Below, in pieces: positions 1-12,268 of a stretch of 64,000 nucleotides of DNA. The position numbers and the translations under genes are program-made. The notes beneath the pieces were generated by a model. It was not told the DNA's origin. It searched no databases and saw only the letters and a program-made list of their open reading frames with translations. The stretch comes from Symbiodinium microadriaticum (lineage: Eukaryota; Sar; Dinophyceae; Suessiales; Symbiodiniaceae). The stretch covers positions 62,001 through 126,000 of the forward strand of contig LSRX01000520.1 of assembly GCA_001939145.1 (NCBI GenBank), in the 5' to 3' direction. Position 1 is the first letter of the stretch; the number at the start of each line of letters is the position of its first letter.

Positions 1-3361
<3,361 letters not shown>

Positions 3362-3362
3362 N
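3362..3362. other. Single undetermined base at the array edge
   Basis: One N separates the GCGT array from the unique sequence that begins GGCGGGCGTG. It marks an unresolved base or a collapsed join, so linkage of the array to the rest of the window is less certain than elsewhere. Confidence 0.9.
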
Positions 3363-3541
3363 GGCGGGCGTGTGCACGCATGATTTTATTCGATTTCTCG
3401 CCATAGTTGTGCCTACCACCCCTCCCGAACCTTCTGAAGGTTTCGGCGTCAAGGACCCCCCGAGCAACGCACAGCAAGGAATAAAGTACTTCAGGGGACC
3501 CCAAGTACATTAGTTACTCATTTGTTGGGCACGGTGTTGTG

Positions 3542-3571
3542 TCTTCTTCTTCTTCTTCTTCTTCTTCTTCC
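3542..3571 (+). repeat. (TTC)n microsatellite
   Basis: About ten copies of TTC followed by CTCG. This is a pure pyrimidine tract on the plus strand. Confidence 0.9.
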
Positions 3572-4490
3572 TCGTTGGGTTTTGTGTTTTTTTCGGAGCC
3601 AGCCGTACGCTGGCTGATGTAGCAAAAACACGGTTACATGCGAGCGCGAAGCCTTCTGTCATTCACAACCCAGGCTGGCGCCAACTTTCACGGTCGGAAG
3701 CGTCATCTACGAGCAGATGCGGCTGCTTTTGGGCCTGGGGTACATGACCTGATCCATCTCTAGAATCGGAGAGCTTTGCGGATTTGGACTGGCTGTCGAC
3801 AGTGTTATCTGCAGCATTTTCAGGCCGCATTAGCCTGATCTATTTGCAAGATCGGCCGGGGTTTCATGCAGGTTCCTTTCGACCATCTTGTGTGGCCGCT
3901 TGGTGCTATGCCCGATGGTTGCGGGGTTGTTAGCCTAGGAAAGTCTCACCGGACGCCGCGTGCAGAAGATGTGAGTTTCAAAATACATGCTCATCCGCTG
4001 CTTGTCGAGGGGCACGTGCGCCAAGAAAAGGCAGAATCAACACAAGATCATAGTCAATCTGTTCTGTACGAGATTCTATGAGTGGTATTCGGATTCGGGG
4101 GCTGCAGGGGTAGCAAAAATACTTTCGTATCTCTTAACGGCTCGTGGTCAGTACTGGCTAGTGGTAGTCGGCTTTCTCGTCTTGTCAGCGTCGTCTCGGT
4201 ATAGTCGTAGTCTGGCGTACGGTGTTCCTACATGTTTTCGCGCCAAGCTTCCTGCAAAAGCCCAGCATAAGCATGTTTTTACACTGTTAAACTGGTATTC
4301 TGCAGGTGTGCAGCGCATGAAACAACGAGACCATTGGCGGTACTGCAGACAGACCGTGCAGTCGTCCAAACTACACAGCTGCGTCTCAGACAACCGGTCC
4401 ATGCGTTATGTTCTGGCACGCTTGTGGCCTGCAGGCTGAGGAGCTTTTGGTGCGGTTTGTCGTAATGAAGTAATAGAGCGAAGCGCTACT
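3572..4490. other. No gene seen
   Basis: Open frames of up to 150 codons occur on both strands (for example 3987-4439 plus and 4148-4402 minus). They overlap each other, show no recognisable domain and look like chance open frames in stop-poor DNA. Confidence 0.5.
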
Positions 4491-4497
4491 GAAGGTA

Positions 4498-4866
4498 GCC
4501 CGTCAACCCAATCATTCTGATCAGATGGACTTGGGACGCCCAAACCATTAACCTTCTAACCCAATCATTCTGGCCAAATGCACTTGGGAGTAGGGTCCAT
4601 CCCAACTTGGGCAAATCATTGGGTTGATAGGTTAATGGGTTAATGGGTTGGGGGCTACAGCCTACTCCCAAGTTCATTTGGCCAATATCATTGGGTTAAA
4701 GGGGTAATGTGTCAATGGGTTAATGGGTTGGGGCTACAGCCTACTCCGAAGTCCGTTTGGCCAAAATGCTTGGGTTAATGGGTCAATGGGTGAATGGGTT
4801 AATGGGTTGGGGCCTGCCAAGTTCATTTGGCCAGAATGATTGGTTTAACGGGTTGATGGGTTGGGG
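4498..4866. repeat. GGGTTAAT-type minisatellite with an inverted arm
   Basis: The segment is built from imperfect units around TGGGTTAATGGGTT, mixed with a longer unit containing GGGGCTACAGCCTACTCC and AAGTTCATTTGGCCA. The long unit recurs near 4650-4690, 4730-4765 and 4810-4840. The part at 4558-4594 is the reverse complement of 4660-4696, about 33 of 37 bases by eye, so the array holds units in both orientations and could fold into a hairpin with a loop of about 65 bases. No coding role is seen. Confidence 0.85.
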
Positions 4867-5148
4867 CCCTGGCAGGCGCGTGTTTCGATTTCCCGTCGAC
4901 CATCTTGTAGACTAGACCCGGGAAGTTTCGCTACGAAGGGTTTGCTCGGAATGGTGAGCCCACAACCCGGCCCACCCATCTCACGCAGCTGCAGCCTTCT
5001 GGAGGCCTCCGTTCAGAAGCCGGTGCCGCCTCGGAGGCTCCGAGTGGATGAAGGGGGGAGGGGGCGGTTGGCAATGACGATGTTTTGGCCTCTACAGCAT
5101 CAACATCTTCGTCCTCATCATGAACACTGTTTTACAGTGTCTCTTAAG

Positions 5149-5168
5149 TATCATCATCATCATCATCA
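5149..5168. repeat. Short (ATC)n tract
   Basis: Six to seven copies of ATC/CAT end in CAGGATTATTACC. This is one of several ATC/GAT tracts in the 5.1-5.7 kb region. Confidence 0.8.
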
Positions 5169-5435
5169 GGATTATTACCGCTGATGAGAAGTCACAAGTG
5201 GCATTTTGCCAGATGAGATGAACTGACTTGCGGGAGCTTGCATTCTCCTGAACATGCGCCTAATTGATCACCTGATATGCTGAACTGTGAATTGTGCTGG
5301 ACAGGGGCGTGATGCTGCAGACCCAAGTCATACCATGATGGATTGGCGAATTCACTAGTATAACATCATAACCCTGCATCGGGACAAGCTCAGCCATGCA
5401 GGAGGCAAACAGCGTCATAATCGTGGACGAACTCG

Positions 5436-5700
5436 CTGACGACGACGACGAGGATGATGCTGATGATGTTGATGGTGATGGTGATGATGATGATGATGGT
5501 GATGCCTCTATACTTGCTGCTGCTGCTGCTGCTCACAGCTGTTCAACTCGACACAGAAGCCATCATCCTCATCACCATGACCGTTCTCTTCATCTTCCTG
5601 GTCCTCAACATCGACAGCGTCATCGTCATGACCATCTTCGTCAACATCACTGTCATAGTTAATCCGTCTTACCATCTTCATCATCGGCATGGTTTTGACC
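5436..5700. repeat. GAC/GAT tract, (CTG)n tract and ATC-rich counter-strand tract
   Basis: Bases 5436-5503 are GAC/GAT-rich, 5512-5533 are (TGC)n, and 5560-5700 are rich in CATC and TCATC, the complement of the first block. The two outer blocks could pair imperfectly around the CTG tract. An open frame at 5396-5662 (88 codons) reads as Asp-rich, then Ala-rich, then His/Arg-rich. That composition comes directly from the repeats, so I do not call it a gene. Confidence 0.8.
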
Positions 5701-6529
5701 ATGTGTTCTCTTCTCTTTTCTCTTGCGTTCCTCTAAAGGGTTGCCATTCTGGGATGTTCAAACGCCTGGCAGGCTGTAATCTCGGGAAAAGGAAACGAAG
5801 ATTGGGGATTTGGTGCTTGCTTCAAAGTTACAGCTTCTCAACATGCAGAGATTGGCAGCCAGATGTCAGGGCCGGGTTGCCTTGGGGAAGCGCCAGCGCA
5901 GTAGCATGTCTTTCGGTTGCTGGCATGTGGCAGAAGGTTGCTCGCTGAGAGTTGATATGTAGACGGACTTGCTACGCAGCATTCCGGGTTCAAGTTTTGC
6001 TCTGGGCGGATTCCGATGGTGTTGAGCGGCACTGTCTCAGGCTCGGAGTGCCGGAAGGGCATGTCACATGCACGCACAAGACCTCGCAACTGTGACTAAC
6101 CATTTCGAGTGCTCGCTGAACGTTGCTTCAGGTGCAAGCACCGCAGTTGCTGGAGCAACGCCATTGCTAGCTTCAGGAGGTTAAACACCTGTACGGAACC
6201 GCTCCGCACAAGCCACACAGTCCTGCCGAGAACCGGTATGTGAAACGCAGTGATGGCAAGCTGCCAGATGTTGTGAAGGCGAGTGCGGCAGCATGGGGTT
6301 TCTGACAACAGGCCAGCCCGCCAGCGGATCTTGGCAGACTGCCATCTTGTCTTCTTCAGTCTTTGTTCTTGCTCAGCAGGTGGGAACCACCTACTTCTTG
6401 TCGCAGAACTTTGACGAGGGGTCTGCAGATGAGAAGTGTGGCACCGAAGACAGAGACCCTTGCAGACCCACTGCTGCCAAGCTGGAGTAGCAAAAATTAT
6501 TCCTTCCGTCGGTCCCTGTGTGCATGGCT
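5701..6529. other. No gene seen
   Basis: Only short overlapping open frames on both strands, without recognisable motifs or clear codon bias. Confidence 0.45.
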
Positions 6530-6617
6530 GTGTAAGTTTGTTTGTCTGTGTGTGGGAGTGCATGCATGCGTGTCTGTGCATGGGTGTGTGTGTGTGTGCG
6601 CTGTGCTGTTTGTTTCT
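6530..6617 (+). repeat. GT-rich (TGTG/TGCA) low-complexity tract
   Basis: An imperfect TG tract with interspersed TGCATGCATGCG, then a purer GTGTGTGTGTGTG run near 6586-6600. It is purine-pyrimidine alternating in parts. Confidence 0.8.
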
Positions 6618-6922
6618 TGAAGCTGATTTGCACTTGAGGCAGATCCGCCCCCAAGTTATCCGCGAACATGTACGTCTGGAAGAGTTGCCGGTGGCGCATG
6701 ATCTCAGCATTCCTTGCATGGGTGCCCGATGATCCCCTCAATGACTTTAGACGGTCGCGTGCACTTGCACGTTTGCACTGTTTCGTCCCACTCGGGAGAC
6801 ATCGTAAGCCCTGGGCACAGTCTGACATTGAATGTCCATCAAATGCCAGGGGTCGATGCACCACCAAAGCATAAAGATCCTAGTGTGGCGGGGGTGTAAG
6901 TGACAGGGCCGTCGCCGGCCTT

Positions 6923-7052
6923 TATGGCTTGCTGAAGCGAAAGATCGTGGAAGATCTCTTCGCGGGTTTGGGCTAGTTCCCCTAATAAAGGTATCATTTT
7001 CGCCACACAAAGATCCCACGTATTTCTGCTTCGTCACATTCAGCAAGCCATA
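6923..7052. repeat. 14-bp inverted repeat around about 100 bp
   Basis: TATGGCTTGCTGAA at 6923-6936 is matched by its exact reverse complement at 7039-7052. The arms are too short to prove a transposon. A small fold-back (MITE-like) element is one reading and chance is another. Confidence 0.45.
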
Positions 7053-7344
7053 GGAAGATGCCACACTCGTGGTGCACGCGCAGATGCCTTCGGCGTTAGG
7101 CCGGAGAGATGGATTACACCACCAGTGAGGCCTTGACATGCAGCCTGTCGTGTCCACATGCTTGCCCAAAGTCCTAGCCTCGCGACTCGGGAATGTCTGC
7201 CGCAGCGAAGAGAGTTGCGCAACACTCTGCTCAAGCAAAATGCAGCAATTGCAGCGGTTGAAGAAGGACGCATGCAGTCGCCCGCCTCCGCTCATGCGGC
7301 ACTGCGCTCTGTTTGCTCAGTCAGCTGGACACCACTGCGTCGTA

Positions 7345-7423
7345 AGTGCGCAGTGCTGATCCACGCCCACATGTCCCGGAACAACACTGCAATGTAAGTG
7401 TGCAGTGCTGATCCAGGTCCACA
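7345..7423 (+). repeat. Local direct duplication, about 29-bp unit
   Basis: TAAGTGCGCAGTGCTGATCC with following bases at 7345-7373 recurs at 7395-7423 with three or so changes. The start-to-start distance is 50 bp, consistent with an old local tandem duplication. Confidence 0.75.
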
Positions 7424-8171
7424 AGCATTCGCAAAGGCTGGAGTCAGCGAGAGAAAAGGTCTTTCTAGAGGAAGCACCTGCTGCTTTCATTGGGGCTACC
7501 ACCTCACGGCACTGCTTCAGCTCTCGTGCTCAGCGTGCATGATGCAAGGTTCGCGCTTCCGCGTGGGTTTGCCTTGCAACATCGTTGTCCTCAGAAAGCG
7601 GCGGAAATCCTAAATCTGCAACGCGTGCTTGCAAGCAGAAGATGCCATGTCAGACTCCATAGATGTTCGGGCTTGCTGACCTGGTGTATGCGCACTGCTG
7701 CACAGCGCAAGAGTGACTAAGCTAAGAGCCGTACCATTGGGACTAAGACACTGGGACGTAGAGCGGCAGTGCATGTACTCGTGCCGTACAGCAGGCAGTG
7801 CGACGTTGTGCACCTACCTGGAGTTGCGAACAGCTGTTGGCTGCATCAGAGGCGACTTCAGGTGGTCCGATCTGCAGAAGAAGCACGCCGACAACATGGT
7901 TGCGGCAGTCACACATGGTTCGGGATTTTAGCTTTCGAGGCCCACGACTCCGCTGTGCTCACAGTAACCATTGGCGTGTGGGGAACACCCGTTTTGCACC
8001 TGCAGCGTGCCATGAACCAGCCCACCACGCACAGGTACCCGTATCGTTGGCACCGCGTGGGCCGTGCAGTCCATACATGGAGAGCGACGGAAGTTGTCAG
8101 CATCAGGCCTACAGAAGGTTCCTGCAGTGCATTCCCTTCTTGCGGTGTTTGCGAAATCCGGCTGGAGGAGC
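7424..8171. other. No gene seen
   Basis: Several open frames of 60-200 codons overlap on both strands (for example 7769-8365 plus and 7909-8295 minus). None has a recognisable domain, and the opposing open frames suggest low stop density. Confidence 0.4.
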
Positions 8172-9178
8172 CTAGAGCAAGAGCAGCCGCAATCAAGCAA
8201 GGATTTACACCTAATGCTTGGGAGCTGATGCTGCGGGGCAGGGAGGAAACGGTTAGTCCAGTCATGGCATTCACTGGGGATCCGGGCAGTCCCAAGTCAT
8301 GCTCTTCGGCATCATTTCAGCAGTCGGCCCTGTGTGCACAGCATCCCCGCTTGACCCTCGCGTAGTGCGTCCGCTTCTGAAGCCACGTTGCCAGAACGTG
8401 ATGACGGCAACCCTGCCTACAAGAGCTCTTGCGGGCTCCCCGCGTTCGTCGAGGGTGGCTATCTGTGGGCAATGCAAGCCTCTCTTGCAAGAGCTCTGTC
8501 CGCGTGCGTCTCCAATCCCCCCCTGCGCTCTGATCCCTGAGCCCTTAAGATTCGAAGTCAAGTTCCTGCAGGCGTCTTCGGGGCCCTTGGAACGATGTCA
8601 GCCCCCGGCCGCGCCATTGTACCGACCTGGGATCTCGAAGCAGCGTGGGCGCAAAGCGGGGGTGACAGCCGTTCGCAAGTGCTGCCACGTATGCAGTTGC
8701 ACTTCCAGCGTCCTGTTGCCTTGTTTGCCGGTACCGGTGCCGCAGTGCCAACCGACATGTGTGGCAGGTGATGTTCTCGTGCACTTCATTCCTTGCGCCT
8801 GCCATGCGCCCGAGTCTCCCATGCACCGCAGCCGTCCCAGCTTCGGAGCCAGGACGCCAAGAGGATTTCTAGCGTCGAGTTGATGCTGTCCGCTTCCTTA
8901 GTTCTCGAGAAAGTCGCCCAGCCGATGGTCCAGTTCTCGACTTGTCAAGGAGAAACACGTTGCATCCGCCTGGGTTGCCGCGGGTTCGCGGATGGTGGAC
9001 ATTCAACCAACAGCAAGCTTCTCATGTCTTCCTGTTCGCCTCCCGCCGCCCTGCAAGCTCAGACCCTGCAGGCGTGCGTCAGATCGGGCTGGAAAGCATG
9101 GCCGCACGGGGTCGCGCCGCAGGCAAATTTGCGATCTGCTTCCAATGTGATTTAGGGTTAGGTCTGCTAGGTAAGCGA
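8172..9178 (+). repeat. Duplicated segment, copy 1
   Basis: This segment is repeated in the same orientation at 40029-40978. From 8328 to 9178 the copies align almost without gaps; by eye I count about 16 substitutions and one single-base indel, so about 98% identity. At 8172-8327 the match is patchier, with roughly 60 extra bases in this copy. Weaker similarity continues after 9178 to about 9227. The conserved 3' end contains GATTTAGGGTTAGG. I see no reverse transcriptase, transposase or clear terminal repeats, so this may be an unclassified interspersed repeat or a segmental duplication. Confidence 0.93.
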
Positions 9179-9227
9179 CACGCTGCCCAGCCCGACAAGG
9201 TTCAGAGCACGAGCGAGTGGAGACTTC

Positions 9228-10322
9228 ATGCGCAGGCTATGCAGGCTGCACGGTCAGGATTCACTTCAGTCCGCCTTTTGGTCTCGTCGCACGAGATGGG
9301 TAGCTTGTGTCGGATGCTATCTGCTGTCTGTTTCTCGGTCCTCATCTCTTGCGCGATTCTGGGCGCCGTCCGCGAGAAGCACGGCGCTGCACTTGCACCG
9401 CCACGGGCGGGTCCTTCCCGGCCTTTCCTGGTCTGCTGCGTCTCCCGCAAGAGACGCGCCGGCCGTGAAGCTAAGGTGCTATGTTCAATGTCCAGGCAGC
9501 TGAGCGGTGGCGCATTGAAGTTCATGCTTTGGGGTGGGATCCTGTCGCTGTGACCACGCCGGGCGGCCGGAATTGCAGGGGCGGTGGGTCGGGGCCCAGC
9601 ACATGGAGTTCAGGGCCTTTGTGGCCGGCCAGCTCCACCAAAACCCACCTCTGCCGCTCCTGTGTCGCTCTGCGAAGTCCTGCATCAGAGTTGGGATTTG
9701 AACTCCCTGAAGACACAACCGAAAACGAAATTCTGCAGGCATCGGATGAGTCCTTACTGCACGGCTCTGGCATGGAAGCCTTACCTATAATGCTCGTAGT
9801 CAGTGGCTGTCGTCCCGTCTACGCCTCCGCGTTCTCTCACTGAGCTGCAAGCAGCGGTAGCCACCGCCAAGCTCAGGGATCTTCTTGGTTTAGAGTGAGC
9901 AAAGCCCCAATGCCTCGGCATATGCCTCCCATAGCCTTCCTGGCGGTCGCGGTTTGCACGAGAGCCGACCTTGCCGATGAAGGCAGTTCCTTGACGTTTG
10001 CGCGCAATACGTCCGAGCCATATCGGGGAAATTGCTTGCCAAGGGGATGGGACGATGAAATTTGCCACGGCCCTTTACCTCGTCAAGTCTGGCTTTTGAG
10101 CGCCGGCAAGCCTCCAACTTTCACCTCCAAGGGCCGCTTTTTCCTGATGTGAGCCTGAGAGTGAGCCCAAGCTGCAGCCTTTCCTCGAAGGAAAGGCCAC
10201 AAGGCTGCCAGGTTCCTTGTGCAACCGCTGTGGTGAAGGCCTGCTCCCTCGAGGCGCGGCCGTTTCTTCGATGACAGGCTGCACGCAGACGATGTCAAGA
10301 TGGCTGCCTGGAAGATGTAATG
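9228..10322. other. No gene seen
   Basis: Open frames of 60-120 codons overlap on both strands. No motif or repeat is clear. Confidence 0.4.
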
Positions 10323-10526
10323 TCTGCCTGCCTGCCTGCCTGCCTGCCTGTCCGTCCGTCCGTCCGTCTGTCTGTCTCTGTCTGTCTCTGTCTGTCTCTA
10401 TCTGTCTCTGTCTGTCTCTGTCCGTTGCCTGCCAATCTTGCCTCTCTTGTCTGTCTTGCCCGTCCGTCCGTCCGTCCGTCCGTCTGTCTGTCTATGTATG
10501 TATGTATGTATGTATGTATGTATGTA
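10323..10526 (+). repeat. Composite tetranucleotide array (CTGC, CCGT, CTGT, TATG)
   Basis: The array passes in blocks from CTGC repeats to CCGT, then to CTGT/CTCTGT. A short unique piece follows near 10422-10468, then CCGT again, CTGT again, and finally (TATG)n at 10493-10526. Neighbouring unit types differ by one base, as expected if they evolved from one another by mutation and slippage. The last 34-bp TATG block directly abuts the 5' end of the retrotransposon. Confidence 0.93.
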
Positions 10527-10745
10527 GGGCTCGAGAATACCCGTAGTGAAGGGATCGCTCAGAACCCCAGTGTGCCATTGGCACACGATTTGCTCGCCAC
10601 GCCCTCCAGCCCCACGTGGCACAGGAGGCTCCGACTACGCCGTTCGCAATCGCGGCGGCGAGTCCGATTGGCAAAATTCCTGGGAATCCCGCCTCGACGG
10701 CGAGACTTGCTGCGTTTGAGCAAGCACCACACGGCTCCACCAGAC
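10527..10745 (+). other. Putative 5' untranslated region of the retrotransposon
   Basis: About 220 bases lie between the (TATG)n edge and the first plausible ORF1 start codon at 10746. The reading frames here do not look protein-like. Any internal promoter would be expected here, but I see no motif I can name. Confidence 0.5.
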
Positions 10746-11933
10746 ATGGGCCGCGGATGGCAAAAGGGAAACCGGCACCGAGGCTCCCAGCAAGACGATC
10801 GGTCCAAGCGATGGGACTATTGGCCGGGTGCCTGGTCGCCTTAGCAGCGACAAAAGAATGGGTGGCAGGCCAGCAAAGAGGAGGACCACCCCGCCTTTCC
10901 TCGCTACGATGCGAGGCGTCTGGATTTGAGCCAGCCTGCCAACCAACTTATCGAGATCCGGGACACCAGGTCAGAGCCACGTGGCTTTGCTGGGGAATTG
11001 CAGCTGATTATCAACCAGACTCGCAAGTACGAACAGAGGTTGAACAGTTTGCAGAAGAGCCGGCAACAACGGCTCGCCCAATGGGACAAGTACGAGGCGG
11101 ATATCAAGAAGTCCTACCAGGCCGAGCGGGAACGCCACCAGAAAGCTCTGGCCAAGATCGAGGAGGACTTGAGTGCGGTCAAGCAGCAGTACGACCAAGT
11201 TCAGGAACAGATGGGGCAAGCGGCTGTTGCAGCCGGCTTTGCCCGCGACGCCCCTATGGAGCAGTTGGAAGCAGCCGACATTGGCCGGATGTTTGGTATG
11301 CCTGTTGCTGCACCAGATGTCAGCATGGAGGACATCATGCTTGCCAGGGCGATGAGACGGGAGCGGGCAGCTGCGACCTCGACACAGTCGACAGTGCCCT
11401 TGAGTTCGGCCCCGGAACCTCCGGGACTTGCGGCCCCTACAATGGACACTGGTCCTTCGCTGAACGAAGGGACGGCACATATACCAGACGCTGCGACTAC
11501 AGAAGCCGCCGCCCGTGGCCTTCCTTCGGAGGGCTACATGGCTGCGTCTCCAGATCTACATCGGGCCAGGGCTGCTCCCTACCCGCCCTCTTCTCCGAGC
11601 CACATGAGGCCAGCTGTGGGTGCCGCTCGACACCCAGGACAGAGGGATATGAGCCATACGAGAGTGCCCACCAACCAAGAAGCACCTCGACACCCTATCA
11701 AGGAGGACACCAAGGCCCCTCCAGCTCGCCCAGATCATGCTGGTGGTATCCAACAGAAGCTGGAGGAGCGTCGTCAACGAGCTCGTGGCAATGCTATGCA
11801 GCCCTTCCACCGGGAAGCCCCGCCGGACACGGGGCCGCCAGAATCTTCCAAAGAAGGCCCAACAGGAGAAGAAAAACCTTCCATCTTGGACGACGACAAC
11901 GAGGTCTCCCCTGGCTTTGCCGGCATGGAGTGA
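10746..11933 (+). pseudogene. Retrotransposon ORF1: coiled-coil protein with an in-frame TAG
   Basis: ATG at 10746 opens a frame rich in Trp, Lys, Arg and Gln. It meets TAG at 10842-10844, then continues open for 362 codons to TGA at 11931-11933. The sequence on both sides of the TAG looks like one protein: ...DYWPGAWSP before it and QRQKNGWQASKEED after it. No ATG follows soon after the TAG, so the simplest reading is a nonsense mutation in one continuous ORF1. Residues from about 65 to 140 form a Gln/Lys/Glu-rich heptad-like stretch (KYEQRLNSLQKSRQQRLAQW and following), a likely coiled coil. The rest is Pro/Ala/Ser/Arg-rich and probably disordered, ending in an acidic tail. ORF1 proteins of LINEs often assemble by coiled coils and bind RNA; that role is inferred here, because I see no RRM or zinc knuckle. 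Confidence 0.7.
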
Positions 11934-12268
11934 CCTTTGTGAGTGCTTGCTGTCTCGTCGACCCTGGTTCCTGCTGCGCTAGCAAATGGAGTTGCAGGCC
12001 AAGGAGGCCGAGCCTTTCAAGGGAGGTATGTGTGATGGGCACACATACTTTTCTCTTGAGGGCGGGAGTCCACCCTGGTCAATGCTCTTCATGTGCTCGT
12101 GTTGGCAGTGAGAGGGTCGAGAGACTTACGGTAGGGTTAGGATTAGGGTGCACTGCTGTCGGTGTACAGTTTTGGTGTACAGCACCCTTCCTCCCTCCCC
12201 AAGCCAGCTCGTTCCACACTTCAGCACGCCTCCTTCCTCTGAGGCCATCTGTGAACTTCTCCTCTTTC
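11934..12268 (+). other. Inter-ORF segment
   Basis: The ORF2 frame is already open here and gives ATG codons at 12035, then 12269 and 12278. The translation is not convincingly protein-like before about 12.27 kb. It is therefore unclear whether ORF2 starts at one of these ATGs, is joined by a -1 frameshift from ORF1, or is expressed through internal trans-splicing. No canonical slippery heptamer was seen near the ORF1 stop. Confidence 0.45.

Noticed and set aside
4498..4866. GGGTTAAT array as interstitial telomere
   Set aside because: The unit does not match the plant/algal TTTAGGG telomere repeat and is mixed with an unrelated longer unit in both orientations.
5396..5662. 88-codon Asp/Ala/His-rich open frame
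   Set aside because: Its composition comes entirely from GAT, GCT and CAT microsatellite units.
9149..9162. TTTAGGG-like words in the duplicated segments as telomere relics
   Set aside because: There is only one and a half units in each copy and no array, so chance is sufficient.
10616..12034. N-terminal part of the 1070-codon frame beginning at 10616 as a protein
   Set aside because: It overlaps ORF1, whose translation is clearly more protein-like (coiled coil), while this frame reads as an irregular Gly/Arg/Cys/Ser-rich shadow. Only the part after about 12.3 kb is kept.
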